Source: Clostridium guangxiense | Lineage (GTDB): Bacteria > Bacillota > Clostridia > Clostridiales > Clostridiaceae | Direction of reading: 5' to 3' | DNA length: 45,694 bases | Assembly (NCBI RefSeq): GCF_021043395.1 | Contig: NZ_JAJNKE010000035.1 | Span: forward strand, 1-45,694 | In this document: positions 1-7,796 of the stretch, one piece after another | How the letters are laid out: each line of letters begins with the position of its first letter | Position numbering within the stretch: position 1 is the first letter of the stretch | The notes under the pieces: model-generated | The model's input: the letters and a program-made list of their open reading frames with translations, nothing else | Told to the model about the DNA's origin: nothing | Databases searched by the model: none | Program-made: the position numbers and the translations under genes

Positions 1-172
1 CTGAAGGAACGGTTTAAAAAAATTCTAATAAATCTTGGTTTAAAAATTGTAAAATGCTTAGATATTTCAATCTGTTTGAGCGTATGCGAGTTATTGAAAT
101 TTCTTAGTATTTTACAATTTTTAAGCCTTAGATTTATAGGATTTTTTTAACGCGACGAAGCATTATTACTTC
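1..172 (-). repeat. Family A intergenic hairpin repeat, copy A1 (cut by window edge)
   Basis: A long imperfect inverted repeat. The left arm (about 14-80) and right arm (about 92-150) pair over some 55 bases, with a short loop near 81-91. The right end (158-172) is a version of the family terminus seen at 14209, 37275 and 8620. Read on the minus strand it aligns along its length with the copies at 8700-8875 and 14209-14439. The outer left end lies outside the window. It sits just upstream of nrdB and could terminate transcription arriving from the gene to the left. Confidence 0.8.
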
Positions 173-240
173 ACAACTTCCAGTTTGTCAGGATAAAATT
201 TAAGTTTGCAATTTTTAAGTTTCAAATGTTTATTATAAAT
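173..240. repeat. Family B end module (solo)
   Basis: The stretch starting CACAACTTCCAGTTTGTCAGG resembles the family B right end at 17562-17600, and more weakly the ends at 6413, 26565 and 44559. No 7-bp tract or core hairpin accompanies it, so it is a solo or decayed end. It directly abuts repeat A1. Confidence 0.55.
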
Positions 241-255
241 AAGGAGGTAGATTAA

Positions 256-1290
256 GTGTATATAAATAGAAAACCGTTGTTCAATGAAAATGGTGATACG
301 GAAACAGCTAAAAAGAGAATGGTGAATGGAAATACTACTAATTTAAATGATTTTAATAATATGAAATATACATGGGTTTCAGACTGGTATAGGCAGGCTA
401 TGAATAACTTTTGGATACCAGAAGAGGTGAATTTAGCTCAGGATTTAAAGGACTATGGGAAGCTTACCGAAGGGGAGAAAACAGCTTATGATAAAATACT
501 TTCATTTCTTATATTCCTTGATTCTGTTCAAACGGCCAATCTTGGAAATATAAATAATTACATTACAGCAAGTGAGGTTAATTTATGTCTTACTATTCAG
601 GCATTTCAGGAAGCAGTACATTCTCAAAGCTACAGTTATATGCTTGACACAATATGTTCTCCAGAGAAGAGAAATGAAATATTATTTCAGTGGAAAGATG
701 ACAATATACTACTTAATAGAAATAAGTTTATAGGAGATATATATAATAACTTTGTTGAAACCCCTAACGAGAAGAATTTTTTAAAAACAATAATGGGAAA
801 TTACATACTTGAGGGCATTTATTTTTACTCAGGTTTTATGTTTTTTTATAATCTTGAGAGAAATGGTAAAATGCCAGGTTCAGCACAGGAAATAAGGTAT
901 ATAAACAGGGATGAAAATACGCATTTATGGCTATTCAGAAATATTATAAAAGAACTCCAAAGGGAAGAACCACAGATGTTCACAAAGGAAATTAAAAAGG
1001 AATTAAGAGATATGCTTAAAACTGGTGTAGAACATGAAATTGCATGGGGACACTATGTAATAGGTGACGAAATTCAGGGGTTAAACAAAAAGCTTATAGA
1101 GGATTATATAAAATATCTTGGAAATAAAAGACTTGAGGCAATTGGATTTGAATCTTTGTATGAAGGATATGATGAAAATCCAGCCGTTTGGGTGGATACT
1201 TATTCTGATGCAAATTCAGTAAAGACTGACTTTTTTGAAGCAAAATCTACAGCATATGCGAAGGCAAGTACTTTGGTAGATGATTTATAA
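256..1290 (+). CDS. nrdB: Ribonucleotide reductase, class I beta (R2) subunit
   Basis: This 344-residue protein is the radical-generating small subunit of aerobic ribonucleotide reductase, which reduces ribonucleotides to deoxyribonucleotides with the alpha subunit NrdA. The di-metal ligands expected for the R2 ferritin-like fold are all visible: Asp89, the Glu119-x-x-His122 pair, Glu186, and the Glu220-x-x-His223 pair. The radical tyrosine is present as Tyr126, four residues after His122 as in the family. The acidic C-terminal tail is the usual contact to NrdA. The start is GTG at 256, eight bases after AAGGAGG (241-247). nrdA is not in the window. If it lies just upstream, as family context suggests, repeat A1 separates the two genes. 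Finding an oxygen-dependent class I enzyme in an anaerobe is common in clostridia, usually beside a class III enzyme. Confidence 0.95.
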   Translation: MYINRKPLFNENGDTETAKKRMVNGNTTNLNDFNNMKYTWVSDWYRQAMNNFWIPEEVNLAQDLKDYGKLTEGEKTAYDKILSFLIFLDSVQTANLGNINNYITASEVNLCLTIQAFQEAVHSQSYSYMLDTICSPEKRNEILFQWKDDNILLNRNKFIGDIYNNFVETPNEKNFLKTIMGNYILEGIYFYSGFMFFYNLERNGKMPGSAQEIRYINRDENTHLWLFRNIIKELQREEPQMFTKEIKKELRDMLKTGVEHEIAWGHYVIGDEIQGLNKKLIEDYIKYLGNKRLEAIGFESLYEGYDENPAVWVDTYSDANSVKTDFFEAKSTAYAKASTLVDDL

Positions 1291-1345
1291 TTATGGTATA
1301 TTATAAATAGTACTTAAGTTAAATATATAAATGAGGTGAAAATTT

Positions 1346-2143
1346 ATGGCACTTATTGATTGCAAATTTTATTCTGAGATTTTGGGATTATCGACATCTG
1401 CTAAGGTTATACTTCCTCAGAATACTAAAACTCAAATAGGTATGGGTGGAGCAAAAGCTAATGGAAATTCTTCTGTTTTATATCTTTTGCATGGATTGTC
1501 AGATGATGAAAGCACTTGGATTAGAAGAACTTCTATAGAAAGATATGTCTCAGAAAAAAACTTGATTGTTGTTATGCCAAATGGAGGAAGAAGTTTCTAT
1601 ACGGACATGGCACATGGATGTAAGTATTTCACATTTATTACTGAGGAGCTTCCAGAATTAATGCAGCAGTTTTTTCATATATCCGATAAGAGAGAAGATA
1701 CATTTATAGCTGGTCTTTCAATGGGTGGGTATGGTGCACTTAAAATTGCTTTGAGTTGTCCAGAAAAGTATGCTGCAGCAGCAAGCTTATCTGGAGTTAC
1801 TGATATCGTTAGGACTTATGAAGATACGAAAAAAGATCCGCATAATTCTATTATGACGGCAGATGAGATTCAGAGTATTTTAGGAGATTTTACTAATATT
1901 AAGGGAAGTAAGCATGATTTATTTCATTTGGCTAAGGAACTTTCAGAAAAGAACTGTGAAAAACCAAGAATATATCAATGCTGTGGTACAGAAGATTTTT
2001 TATATCAAGACAATGTTAAGTTTAGAGAATTTATGAAGCAGCTTAATTATGATTACACATACAAAGAAGAAAGAGGAATTCATGAATGGGGCTTTTGGGA
2101 TAAAAAAATACAAGATGTGTTGAAATGGTTGTCATTGGAGTGA
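1346..2143 (+). CDS. Esterase D-type alpha/beta hydrolase (tributyrin esterase-like)
   Basis: A 265-residue cytoplasmic alpha/beta hydrolase of the putative esterase family (PF00756), related to EstA tributyrin esterases that act on short-chain acyl esters. The nucleophile elbow GLSMGG places the catalytic Ser at 125. Asp217 (in CGTEDF) and His246 (in GIHEWGFW) complete a plausible triad, and LLHG at 47-50 supplies the oxyanion loop. There is no signal peptide. The gene begins 55 bases after nrdB with a GAGGTGA ribosome site, so it may be read through from nrdB. The physiological substrate cannot be told from sequence; S-formylglutathione hydrolase and feruloyl esterases share this fold. Confidence 0.85.
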   Translation: MALIDCKFYSEILGLSTSAKVILPQNTKTQIGMGGAKANGNSSVLYLLHGLSDDESTWIRRTSIERYVSEKNLIVVMPNGGRSFYTDMAHGCKYFTFITEELPELMQQFFHISDKREDTFIAGLSMGGYGALKIALSCPEKYAAAASLSGVTDIVRTYEDTKKDPHNSIMTADEIQSILGDFTNIKGSKHDLFHLAKELSEKNCEKPRIYQCCGTEDFLYQDNVKFREFMKQLNYDYTYKEERGIHEWGFWDKKIQDVLKWLSLE

Positions 2144-2211
2144 AGACTATGTTTTAAGAGAAGATTGATAAAATTTATATCATTAATGAGTTCCAGGAAT
2201 ATAGACAAATT

Positions 2212-2413
2212 TGTGCATTATTTTATCCACAGGCTGTGTCTATATAATATGGTCAAATAATGGTGTATTTCCGGGAAAAATGTGTTTTATCATAGAAAAA
2301 AATGTGTATAGATTTTTAGATATTCACATGCTATTATGAGATATCCACAACAAATGTGGATAAGCTATGAAAAATGTGCATAATTAACTGAAAATTTTAA
2401 AACTTGTGGATTA
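2212..2413. promoter_or_regulatory. Cluster of DnaA-box-like 9-mers
   Basis: Within 202 bases of the gene-free stretch between the esterase and tetR there are three exact matches to TTATNCACA: 2223-2231 on plus, 2355-2363 and 2375-2383 on minus. Four more differ from it at one position: 2212-2220, 2303-2311, 2341-2349 and 2405-2413. An AT-rich segment follows (2414-2520). Such a density is far above chance and is typical of DnaA binding regions. There is no dnaA, dnaN or partition gene nearby, so this is more likely a DnaA titration or control locus than oriC. Function is inferred. Confidence 0.6.
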
Positions 2414-2436
2414 AATTATATAATAATTTAAAATAG

Positions 2437-2465
2437 CCTGCATCTTAAGATGTGGGTTATTGTCA
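2437..2465 (+). terminator. Possible weak terminator after the esterase gene
   Basis: CCTGCATCTT (2437-2446) pairs with AAGATGTGGG (2447-2456), allowing two G-T pairs, and is followed by a T-rich but interrupted stretch. The spacing suits the end of the nrdB-esterase transcript, but the U-run is poor. Confidence 0.35.
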
Positions 2466-2524
2466 TATTTTCTTAATATATTGAAAAAATATAAAAGTTA
2501 ATTGTAAAATTGCATTAAAGCTGG

Positions 2525-2572
2525 TTGACATTATCCAAAGGAGGAATATAATATAAGTGAGCACTCACTCAT
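2525..2572 (+). promoter_or_regulatory. tetR operon promoter with overlapping palindromic operator
   Basis: A near-consensus sigma-A promoter is present: TTGACA at 2525-2530, then 16 bases, then TATAAT at 2547-2552. Right after the -10 box lies the palindrome GTGAGCACTCAC (2557-2568), extended by a further ACTCA on its right. This is the size and layout of a TetR/AcrR-family operator, placed to block initiation. The first gene downstream is a TetR-type repressor, so autoregulation of the whole efflux operon is the simplest reading. Confidence 0.8.
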
Positions 2573-2606
2573 TAATAAAAAATTTTAGTAGGGATGATAA
2601 TTGCTT

Positions 2607-3242
2607 ATGGTAAGAAAAGCATCAGAAAATAGGGAGCAGCAAATATTAGATGCCGCAATTAAGATTTTTTCTGAAAAGGGATATAATGCGGCAACAACAA
2701 GCGAAATTTCCAAGGAGGCTGGTATAGCTGAGGGAACTTTATTTAGGTATTTTAAAAACAAAAAAACTTTGCTTGCTAAGATAGTAATACTTTCTTCAAA
2801 AACTATAGGTAAAAATATTATAGCTAGAAGATTAGGTAAGTTAATAGAAAAAAATAAAGATAAAGATTTAAAGGAAATACTTAAATTAATAATGCTAGAT
2901 AGAATTGATTTACTTGAAAAGAATAAAGAACTTTTCAAAATTGTGTTTACTGAAATTCAATATCAAGATGACTTAAAAGAAGCTTTTAAAGAAAATATAA
3001 TCTTAGTAGGCAAAGATATTTTATTTGATTATATTGATAAAAGTAAGCTCAAAGATTTGTTTAAGGATGTCGATCCAATGGTAGTTGGAAGAACTATGAT
3101 TGCTAGCGTATTTGCATATGTAGTTCAAAGTACGGTTTTTCCTGAATTAATAACAATTAGCAAAGAACAGCAGGTAGATGAAATGGTAGAGGTATTTCTA
3201 AATGGAATAGTAAGGAAAGGTGATGAAGGGAATGAAAAATAA
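2607..3242 (+). CDS. TetR/AcrR-family transcriptional repressor of the efflux operon
   Basis: A 211-residue regulator with an N-terminal TetR helix-turn-helix (about residues 8-55). The signature runs from ILDAAIKIFSEKGYNAATT to GTLFRYFKNKKTLL. The rest is the all-helical ligand and dimer domain, too divergent to name a ligand. An ATG at 2607 is chosen because GGGATGAT at 2591-2598 sits 8 bases upstream; a TTG at 2601 is in frame but too close to that site. It opens a four-gene operon and overlaps the next gene, so it probably senses a substrate of the exporter and acts at the palindrome at 2557-2568. Confidence 0.88.
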   Translation: MVRKASENREQQILDAAIKIFSEKGYNAATTSEISKEAGIAEGTLFRYFKNKKTLLAKIVILSSKTIGKNIIARRLGKLIEKNKDKDLKEILKLIMLDRIDLLEKNKELFKIVFTEIQYQDDLKEAFKENIILVGKDILFDYIDKSKLKDLFKDVDPMVVGRTMIASVFAYVVQSTVFPELITISKEQQVDEMVEVFLNGIVRKGDEGNEK

Positions 3243-3975
3243 AAAGGTAGTATTTGCCCTTGCAGTAATTGTATGTTTTAGCTTAACAGCATGCACAAAT
3301 AAGACAGGTGACAAAAATAAGTATACAGGCACAGTAGAATGTAAAAGTGTTTATGTAACTTCAGAAGTTAGCGGAAAAATTGATAAATTGAATGTTGAAG
3401 AAGGAAATAAAATTAACAAGGATGAAGTTGTAGCTAATATAAATTCTGATGCGTATAAAATTCAGAGGAGCCAGGCAGAAGGCTCCCTTGAAACTGCAAA
3501 GGCAAATTTTGATAGTTTGCCACAAAGCGTTGATGATAATAAGAAAAAACAAGTGGAAGGTGCAGTAAAACAGGCACAAGCAACATTGGATTTAGTAAAT
3601 TTAAATATATCAAAATGCGAGGTTAAAAATTATCAAAGTGGTGTGATTTCAGATGTACTTGTTAACGAAGGGGAAGTAGTTCAGCAGGGTGGAAATATAG
3701 CAAAGGTTCTTGATGTTGATAATAGGTATATAAAAATATATGTTGAACAGTCAAAGCGCGGTGATATAAAGCTAAATAACAAATTAAATTTGTATTATAA
3801 TGATAAAAAAGTTGGAACAGGTGAGGTGATTTTTATATCTCCTGAAGCTGAGTTTACGCCTAAGAATACAGAGACAAAAGAAGATAAACAAGGAATGGTA
3901 TTTGAAGTTAAAGTTAAAATCCCTAGTGATCTAAATTATACTCCTGGAACTTTAATGGATGTTGAAGTTAAGTAG
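3223..3975 (+). CDS. HlyD-family periplasmic-adaptor-like lipoprotein of an ABC exporter
   Basis: About 250 residues. The N-terminus is a lipoprotein signal: basic start, hydrophobic core and lipobox LTAC, so the mature protein would be lipid-anchored on the outer face of the membrane. Two half-lipoyl segments (about residues 37-70 and 135-165) flank a short helical hairpin (about 75-130), as in YbhG/HlyD-type membrane fusion proteins. In a Gram-positive cell such adaptors work beside an ABC exporter. The start is ATG at 3223 with AAGGAAAGG just upstream, inside the end of tetR; GTG at 3220 and ATG at 3232 are in-frame alternatives. It is followed 15 bases later by the ATPase gene. Confidence 0.85.
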   Translation: MKGMKNKKVVFALAVIVCFSLTACTNKTGDKNKYTGTVECKSVYVTSEVSGKIDKLNVEEGNKINKDEVVANINSDAYKIQRSQAEGSLETAKANFDSLPQSVDDNKKKQVEGAVKQAQATLDLVNLNISKCEVKNYQSGVISDVLVNEGEVVQQGGNIAKVLDVDNRYIKIYVEQSKRGDIKLNNKLNLYYNDKKVGTGEVIFISPEAEFTPKNTETKEDKQGMVFEVKVKIPSDLNYTPGTLMDVEVK

Positions 3976-3990
3976 AGGGAGATGATAAAA

Positions 3991-4767
3991 ATGAATGCAA
4001 TAGAGATAAAGGGACTAACTAAAAAGTTTGGAAACCTTACTGCAGTTGATAATATAAGTTTCAATGTTCCCAAGGGTAAAGTATATGGATTTATTGGTCC
4101 TAATGGTTCCGGGAAATCTACAGTTATAAAAATGCTTTGTGGAGTTATATCACCTACTGAAGGAACAGCCTATGTGCTTGGAAATGATGTTAGAAAATCT
4201 AAAGCAGAGGTAAAGGCTAAGATAGGATATATGTCTCAGAAGTTTAGTTTATATGAAGACTTAACTGTGGATGAAAATTTAAATTTCTATGCTGGGATTT
4301 ATGGGCTTGGTAAAAAGGAAAGGGAAGAAAGAAAAAAATATATTGTAACCATGGCTGGACTAAATGGAAGAGAAAAAAATATTACAGGCACTTTATCCGG
4401 AGGATGGAAGCAAAGGCTTGCTTTAGGATGTGCACTTATTCACAGACCAGAAATTTTAATTTTAGATGAACCAACTTCAGCAGTTGATCCTGTATCTAGG
4501 AGAATATTTTGGCAGATGATATTTACACTTGCTCGTGAAGGAATAACAGTACTTGTGACAACACATTATATGGATGAAGCTGCTAGCTGTGATATGCTTG
4601 CTTTTATATTTAATAGTAAACTTATGGCTACAGGAACTCCAAAGGAACTAATTGAAAGAGAAGGAGTTAAAAATATTGAAGATGTGTTTATAAGATATGT
4701 AGAAAGAACGACTAATGAAAAAGTAGAAAACTCCTTTGAAGAGCTCAAAAAGATGATAGGGAAATAA
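3991..4767 (+). CDS. ABC exporter ATPase (YbhF/CcmA type)
   Basis: A 258-residue nucleotide-binding subunit that powers export by the adjoining ABC-2 permease. Visible motifs are Walker A GPNGSGKST, a Q-loop glutamine in MSQKFS, Walker B ILILDEP with D-loop SAVDP, and switch histidine in TTHYMDEA. The signature reads LSGGWKQR rather than LSGGQ. That substitution is regular in the YbhF/drug-exporter branch, so it is not taken as a defect. The ATG at 3991 lies 10 bases after GAGGGA; an in-frame ATG at 3982 is too close to it. It sits 15 bases after the adaptor gene and 16 before the permease gene, consistent with one operon. Confidence 0.9.
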   Translation: MNAIEIKGLTKKFGNLTAVDNISFNVPKGKVYGFIGPNGSGKSTVIKMLCGVISPTEGTAYVLGNDVRKSKAEVKAKIGYMSQKFSLYEDLTVDENLNFYAGIYGLGKKEREERKKYIVTMAGLNGREKNITGTLSGGWKQRLALGCALIHRPEILILDEPTSAVDPVSRRIFWQMIFTLAREGITVLVTTHYMDEAASCDMLAFIFNSKLMATGTPKELIEREGVKNIEDVFIRYVERTTNEKVENSFEELKKMIGK

Positions 4768-4783
4768 GAAAGGGGGCTTAAAT

Positions 4784-5920
4784 ATGAATATGCAAAGATT
4801 TCTTTCTATAATAAAAAAGGAAGTAATTCAGCTTAAACGTGATAAAGCAAGCTTTGGAATTGCAATTATGATGCCAATAGTTATGATACTTTTATTTGGA
4901 TATGCAGTCAATACAGAGTTAAATAATATATCAATGACGGTGATTGATCAGAGTAATTCAGTAGAGAGCAGAGAACTTATACAAAGTTTTGAAAATACAG
5001 GTTATTTTAATATTGTTTCAAGGGAACACAGCATTGATAAAGTAAATGAAAGTATTGATGAAGGCAAGGTGCACTCAGCTCTTATTATTCCACCAGATTT
5101 TTCAACAAAACTTCAAAACAAAGAAAAAACGGATGTGCAGCTTCTTGTTGATGGATCAGATCCTACAACGGCAAGGACCGTTTTTAGCAGTGGAGTTTTG
5201 TCAGGTCAGCAGTATGGGGTAAGCAAGCTTCAAGAATTAAGTGAAAAGGCTAATTTCAAGGTATCAAATGAAGGGGTTAGTGTAAATACAAAAGTATTGT
5301 ATAATCCAGATTTAAAGAATCAAAACTTTACGATACCAGGTTTAATAGGACTTATAATGCAAAATATAACTATACTTTTAACAGCATTTGCACTAGTAAG
5401 GGAGCGTGAAAGGGGCACAATTGAACAGTTGACGGTTTCACCACTTAAATCTCCGGAAATTATCTTTGGTAAACTTGTTCCATATATTTTTATAGGATTT
5501 GTAGATTTCTTATTTTCACTTGCTTTGGGACTTGTATGGTTTAATGTACCTATAAATGGGAGTCTGCCACTGCTGCTACTACTTGGTGCAGGGTTTGTAA
5601 TATGTGCACTTGCTATAGGAATTTTAATATCCACTGTTTCAAAAACACAGCTTCAAGCTATGCAGCTTACAATATTAGTTTTACTTCCAAGTGTTCTTCT
5701 TTCTGGTTTTGTATTTCCAATAGAAGCTATGCCTAAATTTGTTCAGATTATAAGCAGCATACTACCACTGACTTATTTTATAGATATATTAAGAGGTATT
5801 ATAACAAAAGGTGTTGGATTTCAATATCTCATTAGAGATGTAATTTGTTTATTCTCTATAGGAGGAATACTACTTATAATAAGCATAGTTAGGTTTGCAG
5901 TTAAACCGTATAATAGCTAG
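4784..5920 (+). CDS. ABC-2 type exporter permease (YbhS/YbhR-like)
   Basis: A 378-residue integral membrane protein. One transmembrane helix near residues 22-45 is followed by a large external loop (about 46-175) and then five hydrophobic segments, the standard ABC-2 (PF12698-type) plan. The conserved stretch RERERGTIEQLTVSPLK just after the second helix is diagnostic for this permease group. Only one permease gene is present, unlike the paired YbhS/YbhR of Enterobacteria, so a homodimer is expected. The ribosome site AAAGGGGG lies 7 bases before ATG. It ends the TetR-adaptor-ATPase-permease operon; likely cargo is a toxic amphiphile or drug, which the sequence does not specify. Confidence 0.88.
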   Translation: MNMQRFLSIIKKEVIQLKRDKASFGIAIMMPIVMILLFGYAVNTELNNISMTVIDQSNSVESRELIQSFENTGYFNIVSREHSIDKVNESIDEGKVHSALIIPPDFSTKLQNKEKTDVQLLVDGSDPTTARTVFSSGVLSGQQYGVSKLQELSEKANFKVSNEGVSVNTKVLYNPDLKNQNFTIPGLIGLIMQNITILLTAFALVRERERGTIEQLTVSPLKSPEIIFGKLVPYIFIGFVDFLFSLALGLVWFNVPINGSLPLLLLLGAGFVICALAIGILISTVSKTQLQAMQLTILVLLPSVLLSGFVFPIEAMPKFVQIISSILPLTYFIDILRGIITKGVGFQYLIRDVICLFSIGGILLIISIVRFAVKPYNS

Positions 5921-5990
5921 GGCAGGGTACAGAGTACAATTTGCAATTTATTAGGATAAATATATATTTTGTGGATATAATTAATAGATA
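5921..5990. repeat. Family B fragment
   Basis: Right after the permease stop, GGGTACAGAGTACAATTTGC carries two 7-bp units of the AGAGTAC type, and TTATTAGGATAAAT recalls the family B end. No hairpin core remains. Confidence 0.5.
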
Positions 5991-6034
5991 AAAAGGCTAA
6001 GGGGATATAAGTGGAATTCATGGAGGAATTTTAA

Positions 6035-6382
6035 ATGGAAATGAATATAAAAGGAGATTTAGATAATTTATTTACAGGACTTGAAAAATCCTTAAAAACA
6101 GAAATAATTGCAGGAAAACCAATAGCCATAGGGGAAGTTATATTAGTGCCCATAAGTAAAGTTATTTTAGGTTGTGGCAGGTCCAATAACACTAACAGAG
6201 TAATTCACAATAATAAAAAGGGCAGTGGATTTTGTACCGGTGCAAGAATTAGTCCAAATGCCATTGTGGTAATAAGAAATGATGAGGTAAATACTCTTCC
6301 TGTAAATGATAAAATCAATTTAGACAAAATTCTTAAAATGGTTCCAGAGATAGTATCAAAGGTAAAAGCTAACAAAAAATAG
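6035..6382 (+). CDS. YtfJ/GerW-family spore protein
   Basis: A 115-residue protein with the arrangement of the sporulation protein YtfJ (GerW) family: an N-terminal helix ending in a segment that recalls TIIG-P, a strand pair reading EVILVPISKVILGCG, then GSGFCTGARISPNAIVVI and a closing LPV motif. Bacillus GerW is a forespore protein needed for normal germination. This copy is shorter than the usual 130-160 residues because the glycine-rich middle is reduced to RSNNTNRVIHNNKKGSG. GGAGG at 6022-6026 sits 8 bases before ATG. The last codons form the left arm of the terminator at 6361. Family assignment is by pattern, with no obvious partner gene. Confidence 0.72.
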   Translation: MEMNIKGDLDNLFTGLEKSLKTEIIAGKPIAIGEVILVPISKVILGCGRSNNTNRVIHNNKKGSGFCTGARISPNAIVVIRNDEVNTLPVNDKINLDKILKMVPEIVSKVKANKK

Positions 6383-6402
6383 TTGTTAGCTTTTACCTTT
6401 TG
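6361..6402 (+). terminator. Intrinsic terminator overlapping the 3' end of the YtfJ-like gene
   Basis: GGTAAAAGCTAACAA (6361-6375) and its exact complement (6383-6397) form a 15-bp stem with a 7-base loop, followed by a T-rich tail. The left arm is coding sequence for the last residues VKANKK, and the stop codon lies in the loop. Confidence 0.85.
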
Positions 6403-6409
6403 GGTTAGT

Positions 6410-6497
6410 TCTAATATTACTTCACAAATTCCAGTTTAACGGGATGAATTTGATGGTACTAATTTTAATATTCCAAGTTAGCTATCCCTATACTGTT
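6410..6497. repeat. Family B end module (solo)
   Basis: The stretch carries AATTCCAGTTTAACGGGATG and continues to a closing CTATCCCTATA. On the minus strand it aligns over about 65 bases with the family B left end at 17310-17365 and the inverted right end at 44559-44628. No 7-bp tract or core accompanies it. Confidence 0.65.
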
Positions 6498-6503
6498 ATT
6501 TAC

Positions 6504-7778
6504 TTATTCTGACAGCGAATTTATAAATTGTTTAGCTGTTCTTCCAGAGCGTCCATTTTGAGAAGCAGCCCATTTTACAGCTTCACTTCTTAAAGTTTCC
6601 ACAGGAATATTAAGATTATGTTTTTTAGCTAATTCTTCAACTATTTTAAAATATTCATTTTGGTTTGGAGATATATAAGTGAGTTTTATGCCAAATCTAT
6701 CTGAAAGAGATAACTTTTCATTTACAGTATCAGAACTGTGGATTTCTTCTTCACCAACTTGATTTCTATCACTCCAGGTTTCCTTTATTAAGTGTCTTCT
6801 GTTTGAAGTTGCATAAACTAAAACATTAGAAGGAATTTTTTCTATTCCGCCATCTAAGAAGGATTTCATTTGTTTATATTCAATTTCGCCTTCTTCAAAG
6901 GAAAGATCATCTATAAATACAATAAAGTATTTTCCGCGGCTTTTAAGTTCCGTAAGTATTTCAGGAAAGCATAAAAGTTGGTTTTTTGTTATTTCAATTA
7001 GTCTAAGACCTTTTTCATAGTATTCTGTAGCTAGTGCTTTAACAGAAGACGATTTTCCAGTACCACGAGCACCTATTAAAAGAACGTTATTTGCAGAGTG
7101 TCCACTTATAAAAGCTTCTGTGTTTTTTATAAGAGTTTCTTTTTGATATTTATATCCAACAATATCTGAAAACTCAACATAATCGTAATCCTTAACACCA
7201 ACAAGCCCATCTTTCCACATAAAAGCTATGTTATCGCACATTTCACCAGAACCTATTTCAAAGTAGTACTCTACGATGTTTTCAAGCATATCCCTAGGAG
7301 AAGTGGAATTTAATATATTATTCTTTTTGATCTCAAACATGTTTATAGATGGTTTTGTTAAAGTTGGAATATAATTTTGAGTTAAACTATCATCTAAATC
7401 TAATGTACTTTTAATATCTAATTTAGTAAGGTTATAGAGTATTTCCATATCGTTTAATGCTGCACTATAAAGGCTTATTTCTAGATTTGCACCATATTTC
7501 TCACAAGCCTTTGTAAAGAAATTTTTAGATTTTATTATGGAATCTATTATGTATGCTTTTAATAAGTTTCCGTTTAAACCTGACTTTTCTGAGCAAGAAA
7601 TTAAATTATAGTTTAATTCATAATAAAGATTTATAATTTCATCTTTGTTTCCATTAGTTAAACAAACCTCATCAATTAATTTTTTTAAAATAGTGAAAAC
7701 AGGATCTTTTAATAGATTTCTGTATACGACTAATTTGTTTAAATTTGCCCCAAATTCTTTTACTGATAAATTATTCAT
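6504..7778 (-). CDS. DUF815-family AAA-type ATPase
   Basis: A 424-residue soluble ATPase of the DUF815 family (COG2607, predicted AAA+ superfamily). The N-terminal half (about 1-190) is helical and not recognisable. The C-terminal half begins with the family hallmark where a region around VGYKYQKETLIKNTEAFI leads to Walker A GARGTGKSS. Walker B FIVFIDDLSF and a sensor-1-like asparagine in VYATSNRRHL follow. Biochemical role is unknown for the family. AAGGGGG lies just upstream of ATG. It faces the YtfJ-like gene tail to tail and is not in an operon with anything in view. Confidence 0.85.
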   Translation of the reverse strand: MNNLSVKEFGANLNKLVVYRNLLKDPVFTILKKLIDEVCLTNGNKDEIINLYYELNYNLISCSEKSGLNGNLLKAYIIDSIIKSKNFFTKACEKYGANLEISLYSAALNDMEILYNLTKLDIKSTLDLDDSLTQNYIPTLTKPSINMFEIKKNNILNSTSPRDMLENIVEYYFEIGSGEMCDNIAFMWKDGLVGVKDYDYVEFSDIVGYKYQKETLIKNTEAFISGHSANNVLLIGARGTGKSSSVKALATEYYEKGLRLIEITKNQLLCFPEILTELKSRGKYFIVFIDDLSFEEGEIEYKQMKSFLDGGIEKIPSNVLVYATSNRRHLIKETWSDRNQVGEEEIHSSDTVNEKLSLSDRFGIKLTYISPNQNEYFKIVEELAKKHNLNIPVETLRSEAVKWAASQNGRSGRTAKQFINSLSE

Positions 7779-7796
7779 TGGAATGCCCCCTTCTTA

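Noticed and set aside
2212-2520. Chromosomal origin (oriC)
   Set aside because: DnaA boxes are present, but no dnaA, dnaN, gyrase or partition genes are near; a DnaA control locus or relic fits better.
4393-4410. Defective ATPase because the signature is LSGGW instead of LSGGQ
   Set aside because: This form is regular in the YbhF-type exporter branch and the other motifs are intact.
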